Assembly: GCA_018296165.2 (NCBI GenBank)
Contig: JACKQL020000015.1
Coordinates: 372,001 to 436,000, forward strand
Length of the DNA: 64,000 nt
Direction of reading: 5' to 3'
Source of the DNA: Termitomyces sp. T153
Taxonomy: Eukaryota; Basidiomycota; Agaricomycetes; Agaricales; Lyophyllaceae
Below are positions 49,320 through 60,164 of the stretch, piece after piece. The notes beneath the pieces were generated by a model, which was not told where the DNA came from, ran no database searches, and saw only the letters and a list, made by a program, of their open reading frames with translations. Numbering within the stretch: the stretch's first letter is position 1; each line of letters opens with the position of its first letter. The position numbers and the translations under genes are program-made.

Positions 49320-50575
49320 CATCACAAATAGAGTGCTATGTTGTCCCATACAATCTTTATCTCTCAGCCAAGTATCAATGCCACATTGATATGGAGGTCT
49401 GTGCTTCAGTGGAAGCCATCAAGTACATTCACAAGTACATCTACAAAGGCCACAATATAACAACAACAACTTTGGAAATTTCCAGAGGACAGAGAGACCA
49501 GAGGAACAAATTCAAGGAACACTTAGATTCCAGATACATTTCTGCACCTGAATCTTACTAGCACATCTTTGAGTTCAATATGCATGCAGAATATCCTCCA
49601 GTCTATCAGCTACTGTACACTTGGAAAGCCAACATGAGGTCCACTTTCAAGATAATGAACTTTCAGAAATGGTAGCTGCCTAGGCCTAATGCAGACAAGA
49701 CTGCAATTGCTGCTTGATTTGAAGCCAATGTTAAATTTCCTAATAGTAACACCACCTATCAGAACTTTCCAACTAAGTTTGTCTATGAGTCTTCTAAAAG
49801 GACTTTGAGAGAGAGGCAAAGAGGAACAGTGATTGGAAGAATGTACTTTGCTTCACCTAAACAGGGGGAAAGCTTCTGCTTCAGAATGCTCCTGACAGTT
49901 GTAAGCAATGCAACATCATGGGCTGCTCTTTGAAAAGTCAATGGCCATATCTATCCAACATATAAGGAGGCATGCAAGGCTCTAGGTCCCTTGGTAGATG
50001 ATGCAGAATGGAGGCAATGTATTGCTGAAGCTGCTCTAATTCAGCCAGAATCAGCTCTCAGACAAGTCTTTTGCACTATCTTATTCCACTGTGTTCCTAT
50101 CACTCACATACAAATGTAAGTTTGATCTGTAGAGGGAATACAAATATGAGTCTACAGGAGTATAAGTAAGTAACAAAAATATGTAAAGATATGTAAAGAT
50201 GCTCACCCTGAGTGTTCTGGCATAGTAGTGTAGAAATGACTAAGGGTGGCTTTTGATGATACAAAGGATTGTATCTGGGTGGAACAAGGTTTGATGTGAA
50301 TGCAGCAAACAAGAGAAAATAGAAAATATACTATAGTGGTGACAAGTGTACCAAAAAGGTAATCTCAATCACTTTATCAAGACATCCCATGAAGTCCTGT
50401 CTCTACATACAATTCTATTGTGATTATCTTTGACACAGACTACATAATATACAACAGTACAGAAGCAAGTCTTTACTGATCAAGATGTTTCTGATTATGG
50501 CCTTTATCTCATTGATGACAACTTGAAGAATTTTGGAAAAACTCTTCAAGAGTTAGAATATCAAATACCTAACTG
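49320..50575 (+). pseudogene. Helitron Rep-Hel fragment upstream of the helicase core
   Basis: The plus strand translates to 'VVPYNLYLSAKYQCHIDMEV', 'AIKYIHKYIYKGHN', 'RGTVIGRMYFASPKQGESF', 'LLTVVSNATSW' and 'LFHCVP', then, after an insertion at about 50110-50440, 'YGLYLIDDNLKNFGKTL'. This is the conserved stretch between the Rep and helicase domains of Helitron proteins. In-frame stops (for example near 49559 and 49673) show it is dead. It lies opposite in strand to the helicase at 47895-49170, so the two cannot belong to one transcript. Confidence 0.7.
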
Positions 50576-50646
50576 AATGAAGCGAAGTTGGGTCTGGGCC
50601 TTAGCAAGAGCTACAGGCCTGTATTGAAGGGACCAGGACCATAGCT

Positions 50647-52617
50647 TGTCTCTGGAATGGTACACATCTATGTCCAAAGAAAAATTAGGGCAACGGAGGT
50701 CAAATGACATCATGCATCTCCAAGATTTTAATTGACATGCAAGATTTCCCTGTAATAGGTTTCTGTCTACATATTTTGGTTACTGCAGTATTTGTCCACT
50801 GGCAGAGATACCTGAATTATATCATCCAACATCTATGCCAGAGAACCTTCCAAATTACGGTTAAATTTGCGATCTCTGACTCACACTCACTCAGATCATA
50901 TCCAGTCTTGTATTTATGATACACTCAATATCCTTTGTACAGACCAGAGGGAGACCAGGCACCAATGCATTGAGCAGATCATTTCAGAAGCTAGGCAAAT
51001 GACTCTGTTCTCTATGCACCCAAGATGAGATGAGGTAAAAGAGACAAAGCACAAAAGGTTATCCAAGTAATCTTTTGCCCGAATCAACCCCGGGCAACCT
51101 CCCCATCATCATCATCCTGCCCAATCCAGCTAAGCCTTTTTGTTCAAGTGATCGTTGTCTTGTCAGAGTGTGGTGGGTGTAGTCTTCAATTATATTTCTG
51201 ACTCAGTGCGCTGACTACTGTGGCTAATCAATTTATGATTGACTTCGTGCCTTGCAACTGCAGGGATGTAGACAATATCTTCATTTGTATAGACCAGAGG
51301 AGATCACTCAGGCACCAATGGATTGAGTAGATCTTCTTGGAAGCTTGCTCTCAATGCAGACTGCTCCACCTTCCCAAGACTGGTCTGAGACAAACTGAAC
51401 TAGTATAACCACTTCACCGTTTCATGCATTCTAGAGTGGAACACAGCTTTATGTTCCTCGTTTGATGTAGATTCTCTCTCGAAAGAATTGGACACCTTTC
51501 CAGATGTTCAAAATTGAGGCATTTGTGCCATGTCCATTTCATCTCATTGAGGCTCATAGACTTCTGGGGTTGCTCCTTGTGGGCTCAAATTTCTACATGA
51601 GGATGATATCATCCAATGCAACTTGAAAGGGATATGTCCGATAATTGACCCTTCTTAAAAAGCGTCTTGATTGTTGATGCGAAGTCCAACATCCTGGTTG
51701 GGACGATACTGGATCGGGTCACGACTTGGTATTCTCGTCTATTTCAAGATCCGAACATACCCATATTCACGTTGCATTCCTCCGTGGCTTCACAAGGAGG
51801 TTCCACCGGATGGGAAGTCCCAGAGGTCATTGGCCTGAACTCCGAATTGGATGTCTATAATCACATCAAAAGTGACGGTTATGCGTATTCTTGCGTCTTG
51901 TATGGGGTGAAATTGGCATGAGTCACACATCATTTGAGTAATGCTTACTATACCATGGGTGGGCAGATCTTCGTTGCTAAAGCTCCTTTTTGCAACACAC
52001 ACTGTTTTTCAAAGTCATGAACAGCGAGTGGCCTCGCGTCAGCTAACGATATTTCGAGCTGGGCAGAATGGGGTCTTTCAGAGGGTATCTATCCGATCAC
52101 GGAGCAGTGCTGGTTGACCAGTCCCAAGGACCACCCGACAGTAAAGACGACATTGAAGCAGTTGGAATCACAAATGAATAAGTTTGAGCAGATATAAGAA
52201 GGAATTCGCTCCCCCAGCTCATTGCCGCCGGAAAAGGATCTGCAAAGGCGTCAATCATGTCGAATTGTCAGTCGCGTCCTTTGGAATGTTAACAAGGCCG
52301 GATGCGTCTCAAGCATGGAGTGAGTATATAGCCAACAAAGGGATTCTATCAATAGGAGTGATATCTAGATTCTGAATTGTTTCTGGGGGCATCGATCCGC
52401 GTCAAAATGAACCCGCAAAAGTGAAGTCAGAAACCACTGTATAGACGAATGATGTTATGGGCCTTTGTATGGGTCATCATTCTTAATTTGGATGCTTCAT
52501 TGTAGCAAGTATACTAATCATACCTTACTAGGATACGTGAAACACCCAACGTGATCCTGCGTGATGTTGATTAAGAAAAGGAAAGGTTTTTTCATAGTTA
52601 CACCACAAATTTGTCCA
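50647..52617. other. Intergenic, no gene assigned; short direct repeat
   Basis: Two 55-bp related stretches at about 50938 and 51290 share 'caggcaccaatg' and 'agatc' words. A plus frame at 51667-51921 (84 codons) looks protein-like but matches nothing I know. Confidence 0.35.
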
Positions 52618-54096
52618 TCAGGCACTGAGAGTAGTCGAAATTCCACGGGCGACGACACTGCTAGCACATCAATCCCGTGATACGGAGGAAAGATAGAAGC
52701 AGAAAAACTTACTCATGGACAGTGAACAAAGGATGCAGATTGTTCAACCAACTTTTGTAAGTTCAAGAAACATCAGAAACCCTCGCAGAGCCAGAAAAGG
52801 GGTAAATGCCCACAAGTAACTAGAAACGGGAGCACAAGGATCGATCTGTGTATTTTTCTCAGCTGTTCCATTCTGATACGCTTCACACCATCCAGTGGCG
52901 TTGACGAAACCCAGAGCATTAGCGTTATCCGGAAGAGTGTTAAAAATCGGTTGGGTGTCAAACACAGTCACCTGGTCAAGATCCTTATGTCTAGCCTTGA
53001 AATTATCTACAATGGTGGCAAGCTGAGCATTGTAGTTTGCAATCAGAGGGTGGAGACGCTTGACGACTTTGGAGCCTTGCTGGAGGAAGATGGGGGCACG
53101 GTCGGTAGGTGGCACAGTCAGGAAGAGGAAAGAGCGTGCGCCTTCTTCGTAGAGGATTTCGAGCTGTCAGGTACAGAAATTGGAGATTTTTCATTGAGCT
53201 ACAAATGAGAAAGAACGTGCCTGACTTTCCAAACGAATCAAAATTTTCTTATAGAATGCGGGCTCGTGTCCAGTAATATTAGTCTGGTGATTGATGAGTA
53301 CTTTGAGTTGTCTTCACTTAATCAATAATCCTACCCAGCCGAAAGAGTTACCCTGTGTTATTCAAGGCCATTATGATAGGACAAGAGATCTTGAAGAAAC
53401 ACAAGTTACTTACAACATCATTGATACCAATCCAAAATGCAAACAGAGAGTTCGAGCTATCCTACTGACCACCTACTGGCTTGGGTGCGAGGATCTGCTT
53501 GAACTGCGAGACTTGATCTACGATGGAACTGATTGAAACAAGATGAGATCAAGTGTACAAGCACAAAGAAAATCCCATACAAAACAGTGGATGAAAATGG
53601 AGAGACTAGTGCTGCATCGACAGTGGCACCGCCAGAGGCGAGATCGAATACCTATTATTATGAGACGTTGCGATGTGTTATCGGAGCAGAGAGGAGTGCA
53701 GACCTTTACGTCGGTCTGGTTGTAGGTTGCACCTATTACTCAATGTCAGTCACTGGGTAGTAACTCGCTCATCAGCAGTTCTTACCGAGGAAGTTAACCC
53801 AATTCGGTCCGTTGGAAGAGGTCTGACGAGCATCAATATTTAGATGATGACTTATCTTTAAGTTGTACTTACAAATCCGGAAACTGGGGAATCAACACCG
53901 GCAGAGATGTTAAAACCTGTGAATACATTTGACCTGTAGAGGACACCAATGCTGAACCTATAATACCATCGGTCGTGTAGGAATCACCAAATGCAAAAAG
54001 GAATTCAGTAGTACCCCAGGTTAGTTTACTCCAAGCAGGGGCTGCGCTCAAGATGCAAAGAAGAGTAGGCAGCAGGAAAGAAATGGATATAGGCAT
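52618..54096 (-). pseudogene. CE16-type SGNH/GDSL carbohydrate esterase, one in-frame stop
   Basis: Eleven exons join in frame to 312 codons: 54096-53967, 53916-53873, 53822-53786, 53732-53704, 53651-53581, 53528-53414, 53352-53335, 53283-53221, 53163-52814, 52751-52713 and 52657-52618. Marks are a signal peptide ending near 'APAWS', the block I nucleophile 'FAFGDSYTTDG', 'SSNGPNWVNFLG', 'VFDLASGGATVDAAL', 'FWIGINDV', 'FLFLTVPPTDRAP', and the C-terminal 'LHPLFTVHD' with the catalytic His. Such enzymes deacetylate hemicellulose or oligosaccharides outside the cell. Codon 126 is TAG (53462-53464), probably from TGG. The rest of the frame and ten of the eleven exons are clean. Intron 8 uses a GC donor (53220). 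It could be a young pseudogene, a null allele or a sequence error. Confidence 0.8.
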
Positions 54097-54411
54097 GTCA
54101 AGACTTCTGAACTTCCGTGAGGGCCTATAACCCTTTAAATGAGGACACGGCTCCGGGGATGGTCCGAGAGGAAGAGGAAACCATGAGAAAGAAGAGCTCG
54201 AACATAGAATAGAATGATTATTTTAGGATCTATCGAAGATAGAAAGCTGTTAAGCAAAGTTGACGCTGTACCAGAAACAGGTAGTGCTGAGTCATCAATC
54301 ATGTGGTGTCAAATGAACGCGCGCCATGTCCTAAAACGGATGTCCCATCACCAGGATTTCTCTTAGACCCACAGCCAATGCTTATGTTGAGGTCTGCTCA
54401 TTTCTAACACC

Positions 54412-56228
54412 ATGATATCGGTATGTCTGTTCGCCATTCACAAGTTTTTCTCTCACAGGATTTCAGGCTTTCTTCATCTTCAACCAGAAAGGGGAGGTGA
54501 GCTATATTCGTGGATTCCGATTACAAATTTGGATTCACTCGTACTCTACACAGGTACTAATCTCAAGACTATACCGGACTGACTTTAAGTGTGATCCAGG
54601 TCACGCCTTATACCTCCTCAGATGTTCATTAATCTATGTTATTTAGGCGATCAATCGCCGACGTTTTTAGAATCCAGGTCGTTTCAAACAGCGATGTAAG
54701 GTCACCCATCATCACCCTGGGCTCAACTAGTTTCTTCCATGTCCGAATAAACAACCTTTACGTGGTTGCTGTTACGAAGTGCATTAGATTGTTAGTCACC
54801 TCATCTCCAGGAGTCACTGATGTTGGACCAGGAATAATGCCAACGCAGCTCTCGTCTTCGAGTTCTGCTATCGATTTATCAATATAGCCAAGGCATACTT
54901 TGGAAAGATAGACGAGGAATCTGTTAAGAACAATTTTGTACTGATTTACGAGCTCATTGACGGTGAGTCAACATCATGACATATCTGTTCATTCAGTACT
55001 GATATATTACACAGAGATCAATGATTTTGGTTACCCTCAAAACAGTGAAATTGACACACTGAAGTCGTACATAACGACGGAGAGCGTCGTATCATCGGCC
55101 ATTGCTGCTGTATGTGGCCGCTCAAGCGATCTTATATTTAACTCAAGGAATCTCTTTCCGTAGGAAGAGTCTTCAAAAATTACGACTCAAGCGACAGGGG
55201 CCACGAGTTGGCGGCGTGGAGATGTTAGGTATAAGAAGAATGAGGCGTTTGTGGATGTTGTTGAGACGGTGAACTTGACCATGAGCGCGAAAGGTACGTC
55301 TCCTTGCGCTATTCTGACATCGCTCCTTCCTCATTCTGTTGACAGGATCTGTCCTACGAGCTGACGTGGATGGCCACATTCAGATGCGAGCATATCTCAC
55401 CGGCACCCCCGAGTGTAAATTTGGACTCAACGACAAACTCGTAATCGACAAGGGTGACCGTGGAGTTGGTGACGCTGTCGAATTGGACGACTGCAGATTT
55501 CACCAATGTGTTCGACTCGACGAATTCGACGCAAATCGTACAATCAGCTTTATCCCCCCAGACGGCGAGTTCGAGTTAATGCGGTGAGCCCTGCCTACTT
55601 GCAACAATGAGCCAGTGAATTTCCATTGATGCGTCAGCATCAGATACCGATCAACGTCAAATGTCAAACTTCCATTGCGCGTTATACCCACCGTGAATGA
55701 GATTGGAACGTCGCAGGTCTCGTACACAGTCACTGTCAAAGCAAATTTCAACAACAAACTCTCTGCGACAAATGTGGTATTGCGGATACCTACGCCGCTC
55801 AACACTACGACTGTGGACTGCAAAAGTGCGAATGGAAAAGCGAAGTATGTGCCAGCTGAAAACGTTATTGTATGGAAGTCAGTAACTTACCTTTGCATGC
55901 GTCTGCTCGAGTCTGATATGAGCTCTGTATCCAGAGTACCGCGCGTTCAGGGAGGTTCAGAATGCACCTTCACTGGGACGGCAAACCTGACGAGTACCAC
56001 CACACGACAGGTCTGGGCGCGACCGCCCATTGACGTCGATTTTCAGGTCCTGATGTTCACCGCATCAGGTCTTATTGTTCGCTTCCTCAAGGTGTTCGAG
56101 AAAAGCAGCTACCAAAGCGTCAAATGGGTCCGGTATCTCACGAAGGCATCGGGGACGTATCAAATACGAGTGAGTGATTTCCTATATCTTGTTCTTTAAG
56201 TTAATTCTCTTGGTTTGGGTAGTTCTGA
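54412..56228 (+). CDS. APM4: AP-2 complex mu subunit (clathrin adaptor medium chain)
   Basis: Eleven exons give 424 residues: 54412-54420, 54467-54496, 54554-54588, 54647-54778, 54832-54962, 55015-55109, 55164-55293, 55346-55583, 55644-55877, 55935-56169 and 56223-56228. The N-terminal longin-like part has '[10 protein letters not shown]', '[15 protein letters not shown]', '[12 protein letters not shown]' and '[20 protein letters not shown]'. The mu-homology domain has '[19 protein letters not shown]', '[13 protein letters not shown]', '[15 protein letters not shown]', '[15 protein letters not shown]', '[10 protein letters not shown]' and 'VKWVRYL'. It binds tyrosine sorting signals and phosphoinositides during clathrin endocytosis at the plasma membrane. 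AP-2 rather than AP-1 is favoured by the close match of these blocks to animal AP2M1. The first exon has three codons and the last only Phe plus stop. Confidence 0.93.
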
Positions 56229-56810
56229 AACACCTATCGTCTTAGGCCTGTCATTGACCTAGAGTTTATTGTTCTAATTGCATTACATTGTTAATATATG
56301 TCGGAATGCTGTATGGAATATGAAGTTAATTGGTGATTCGCAAGGAATGGTGTTGAATTGTCCGCACAAAAAGACTGGTTAGTCAACTCCAGCGCTCCAG
56401 ACAACAACAGCGGCACCTGTGAAAAGCTGGTCCTCGTTCCGATCCGCCGCCACGATCATTTAGCTCTAACGCCTGGGTCGTTCCATGCGTCTAAGCCACG
56501 TAGCGTTATTTGCTGGCATATGTTTTTTTGAATAAAAAAAAGAAGTCTCGACGTATCCAGCTCGGCCCGTCAAGCTTCAAAGTCAAAGCTTAATAGCCCC
56601 CACACAGCGTGCGTAAAGGGCATTTCCTGCGTGGCCTCCAGACTTGGCAATAAATCGCGATTCTGAACTTACACGCTCCAGGTCCTACTAAGAGGTTGAC
56701 TTGGTGAACTGTCTACTACCTACCGAGGTACCATAAAAAAATTTAGGATGGTCAGACCACTTCTGTGTACAAAGTTTGACGCGTTTCGTCTAGGTATTAA
56801 CAAACACATC
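56229..56810. other. Intergenic, no gene
   Basis: Composition is ordinary, with an A-rich tract near 56525-56545. I see nothing further. Confidence 0.5.
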
Positions 56811-57362
56811 CGTCAGCGCGGTTGCTGCGGCCTGGGATTGGAGTTTTTCAGGAGATCACGTCACTTCAATACGAACCTCAAAGGTAAAGCTATGTCATCT
56901 TTCTTCTGTTTCTCGAAACTACTTTTCCGACAGGAAGTATTGTGTCCACGAACACATCGTCAGTGCGGTTGTTGCGGCCTGGGATCGGAGTTTTTCAGGA
57001 GATTACGGTACTTGAGTACGAACATCAAAGATAAAGCTATGTCATCTTTCTTCTGTCTCTCGAAACTATTCTTCCGACATGAAGTATTGTGTCCACGAAC
57101 ACATCGTCAGTATGGTTGTTGCGGCCTGGGATCGGAGTTTTTCAGGAGATTACGGTACTTGAGTACGAACATCAAAGATAAAGCTATGTCATCTTTCTTC
57201 TGTCTCTCGAAACTATTCTTCCGACATGAAGTATTGTGTCCACGAACACATCGTCAGCGCAGTTGCTGCGGCCTGGGATCGAAGTTTTTCAGGAGATTAC
57301 GGTACTTGAGTACGAACATCAAAGATCAGTCTATGTCGTCTTTCTTTTGTTTCTTGAAACTG
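56811..57362 (+). repeat. 147-bp minisatellite (3.75 copies), open in one frame
   Basis: Units start at 56811, 56958, 57105 and 57252, exactly 147 bp apart. Units 2 and 3 are almost identical. Because 147 is a multiple of three, a plus frame at 56748-57500 (250 codons) stays open and would repeat a 49-residue Cys/Arg/Phe-rich block ('CCGLGSEFFRRLRYLSTN', 'SSFFCLSKLFFRHEVLCP'). There is no signal peptide or known domain, so I read it as a minisatellite with a chance open frame, though a repetitive peptide cannot be excluded. Confidence 0.75.
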
Positions 57363-57627
57363 GTCTCTGAACAATGCCACACGCGGCATTGGTGTTCTTC
57401 CGGGTTCTTCTTCCTTTCTTCCATTCATTCGACGTCTTCTCTGATACCTTGTGATTTTTTCTTGCTCATAAGCATACCATTAGACAAGCTGGAACGTTAG
57501 CAGGCCTACGACAAGAGATTCCCGCTGTGCTGGCCAGAATTCTTTTGTGAACCCCGAGTATATGGTAAGTTTTGAGTGTATGGGAATTTGTATATGAGTC
57601 GCGCGCCGGAAGAGTTGGTTTTGAGAG

Positions 57628-57634
57628 TATAAAG
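57628..57634 (+). promoter_or_regulatory. TATA box of the cerato-platanin gene
   Basis: TATAAAG lies 114 bases before the start codon, with CT-rich sequence and CA dinucleotides between. This suits a strongly transcribed secreted-protein gene. Confidence 0.5.
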
Positions 57635-57741
57635 GGGACTTCCTGGGGGACTGGATCTTCAGCCCAAAGCACCCAACAAACTGAATCTCACAACTGCTTT
57701 CACGCTTTCATAATCAAGCCACTAGCTCTTTAAATTCCACC

Positions 57742-58164
57742 ATGAATTTTACATTTATCCTATTCCTCGTCCTCCTTCCCATTTTATCCCTCGCCGACAC
57801 CGTCACTTTCGATGAATCCTATGACAACGCAACAGCTCCCATAGGAAGCGTTGCTTGTTCCAATGGTATAAACGGACTCGCCAACTTTGCGACCTTAGGT
57901 TCCCTTCCCAACTTCCCCAACATCGGTGGTTCCTCCGCCGTCGCAAGCTTTGGCTCACCCTATTGTGGGTCGTGCTGGAACCTCACGTACGAATCGAACA
58001 CGATCAGTTTGTTAGTGATAGATGTTGCTGGAGACGGCTTCAATATTGGATTGGGAGCGATGAACGCGTTGACGAACAACCATGCGATTGGCTTGGGACG
58101 TATTGACGCTACAGCGGTCGAGGTTGACAGGTCATTATGTGGCTTATTTTTCTGTGGCATGTGA
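57742..58164 (+). CDS. Cerato-platanin family small secreted protein
   Basis: A single exon of 140 residues, with caccATGa at the start. Residues 1-18 form a signal peptide (FILFLVLLPILSLA). Family marks follow: 'VTFDESYDNATAP', 'VACSNGINGL', 'FPNIGGSSAVASF', 'CGSCWNLTYES', 'LVIDVAGDGFNIGLGAMNALTN', 'GRIDATAVEV' and 'CGL'. The four conserved cysteines are present. The protein ends five residues later than usual ('FFCGM') and thereby gains a fifth cysteine. These proteins bind chitin oligomers, self-assemble at interfaces, loosen wall polysaccharides and are sensed by plants. They are secreted and abundant in culture. The frame is intact and promoter and start look normal, so it is probably expressed. 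A missed 3' intron could alter the last residues. Confidence 0.92.
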   Translation: MNFTFILFLVLLPILSLADTVTFDESYDNATAPIGSVACSNGINGLANFATLGSLPNFPNIGGSSAVASFGSPYCGSCWNLTYESNTISLLVIDVAGDGFNIGLGAMNALTNNHAIGLGRIDATAVEVDRSLCGLFFCGM

Positions 58165-59377
58165 AGGATGGTGAGTTGTATATTAAGATGGATGATATCT
58201 TGTGCTCAGTCTGATCATGAGACTGCAGAGGATTTCCGAACTTGAAAGACAGTTCACAGCGCGGGGTGTTGCTGTCGTGGTGTCCAAAGTTTTCATACTG
58301 TTCAAACTATGTGATAGAATAGATGGCCAAACATAGAGAGGATTGTATAGCTTTTTGAAATATCAACAAGCACCGAGCTCCCCTGACGAGGAAGAAATAG
58401 AAAGTTTGATTACCGGAGAGCTAGTGATGCCAACAGGATTTGAACTTGCACCCTCAAAGAGGAACAGATGATTCATCTGGACCAGTGACTGGAATTCAAT
58501 GCAATACAGGTGTGGTGTGGTGGGTAAAATAAATAAATGAAATGAAGTTGCAACCCTAGAGACAAAATCATTGTAAGAAAAATTTCTCACACAAACTCAG
58601 TTTGCCAATCCCGAGTAGATGCACTTATTGTTTAATGCCATTAACACATTATTTTTGTACTGGGCATCATGCATAATGCCTTACAACTGATTACAGCATT
58701 GCCTACTACTAATGTAGAGGAGGGACTTAGTACTGCCTTGGTGCCACCTCGACAGTGAGATGATAATCCCACCTTTTACTGTCAGGGGACTGCCCATACT
58801 GGACCCCATTCTTGTTTCCCTTATCCCAAGCTGGCCTCTCATTCCCATCTTCCCATCTTCTGGTGACAAGTACTTTAGACCAACAACTATCTAACAGACA
58901 TATTTTCATGCAGTCACATGCATGGAAATTGGAGATCAAGGCCATTTACAATGGATTCTCATTTTTGAACCAGATTACAGATTTGGTTGTTGTTGAGTTC
59001 TAGTGGTAGCCAGCCAACCACACAACCACCATCTCTTCCATCTGTATTTCAAATGCTGTGTGGGAGGAAAGCAAATTGTCCAATGATTGGATAGCATTCA
59101 GCAGCCCCAGAAATCAAAAATTTTGTTTTGTCAGCATAGACAATAAGTGGGAGAAGCTTAGCAGCTGGATTATTGGGTATCCATGACTGGATTCTGTGCA
59201 ATGATATTTAATCTAGAGCAGACAATGTACCCGAGCCTCCTAGGCCTCATCACCTGTCCAGGGTTCAGTAACAAATCACTCCCAAGTCATTTCCATCCAT
59301 ATAAATTGCTTCTGCACATCCTAGATAATATATGTTTTCAATGGCACAGCCCCAGAGCTTGAATATGTGTATGTTGA
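58165..59377. other. Left flank of element C, with a tRNA-like stretch
   Basis: At about 58430-58490, the minus strand has a T-arm-like 'gcaagttcaaatcctgt' preceded by two small hairpins ('cctctttgagg' and 'cagatgaatcatctg'), as in the 3' half of a long-variable-arm tRNA. The 5' half and a proper U33 anticodon loop are absent. From 58600 on, composition becomes CpG-poor as in element C. No gene was found. Confidence 0.4.
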
Positions 59378-59597
59378 TGTAATGTTTCTGTTATGGGTTG
59401 CACAACTTACAGTTCACACCTCATAAGTCAATCAGTTGATTAGTCTAGTCTACAAAGTATGAAGTAAGGTGCTGCTTTACATAATTACAGTATGAGTATT
59501 TAAGGGTAGCATCATGTGATGCTACCTTATAATATATAATTGAATAAGTGTTACTATATAAGATACCAAGGAGGTAATGGGTGGGCACTCTGTTACA
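59378..59597 (+). repeat. Putative 5' LTR of element C (220 bp)
   Basis: It begins TGTAATG and ends GTTACA (inverted TGTAA/TTACA). It contains a TATA-like 'tatataag' at about 59556 and a strong 10-bp stem with 2-nt loop at 59505-59526. The second LTR lies beyond the window, so this cannot be confirmed here. Confidence 0.5.
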
Positions 59598-60164
59598 TAC
59601 CCCCCTTTTGAGTCTGTTCACAGACTCACACAACCATCAAAGTAAAACAAACAAAAAAAGGGGGTGGGATACAGCATCCCACCTGAGAGTTGTCAGGGAA
59701 CTTCCATTTCCAACCTCTGCAACTTGTTCTAGCATCTCTGCAGCTTGTTCAACATCTCTGGGGCTCATCCCAGAACCCCAGAGATCTCCAGAGACCCATG
59801 GAACTTTCCATATTATTTCACCAATCATCTTCCTAGGGTTAGGGCTAGCTCTGGCCTTCTGTACAGTTGTTCCCATGCCTCTACTGCCTGCTGATGTGCT
59901 GTACCAAGCAGCAGGGATCCTTAGACTTGTTCTCTTTGGATTCCCCTCTGCTAGGTGATTAGTTACTGCTTGGATCTTCGTCCACTTGCTAATATACTTT
60001 GGATTCCCCTCTGCTAGCTGCATGACTTAGATCTGCTGCCTCAGAGGTTGCCCTTACAGCAGAACAAGTCTCCTAAAACTGATCTGGAAGCCCCTCATAG
60101 CTGCAGGGAACCTCTGAGCTGCTATCTGTTGCTTCCCCACCAGGACTAAGCACCACAGAGTTCT

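Larger units (their letters stand above)
47541..50646. mobile_element. Helitron-derived chimera bounded by inverted repeats
   Basis: The ends 47541-47598 and 50587-50646 are about 60-bp imperfect inverted repeats sharing 'gcctgtagctctt' and 'agctatggtc'. Inside, the left two fifths carry a minus-strand Helitron helicase and the right half carries a plus-strand piece from the region upstream of the helicase. The two parts point away from each other. A single Helitron would have all parts in one direction, so this is two partial copies joined head to head, or an inversion. The whole segment is CpG-poor and broken by stops. Confidence 0.65.

Noticed and set aside
53450..53475. A 15-nt GT...AG stretch that would remove the CE16 stop codon if spliced
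   Set aside because: It is far below workable intron size and the flanking frame is better explained by TGG to TAG.
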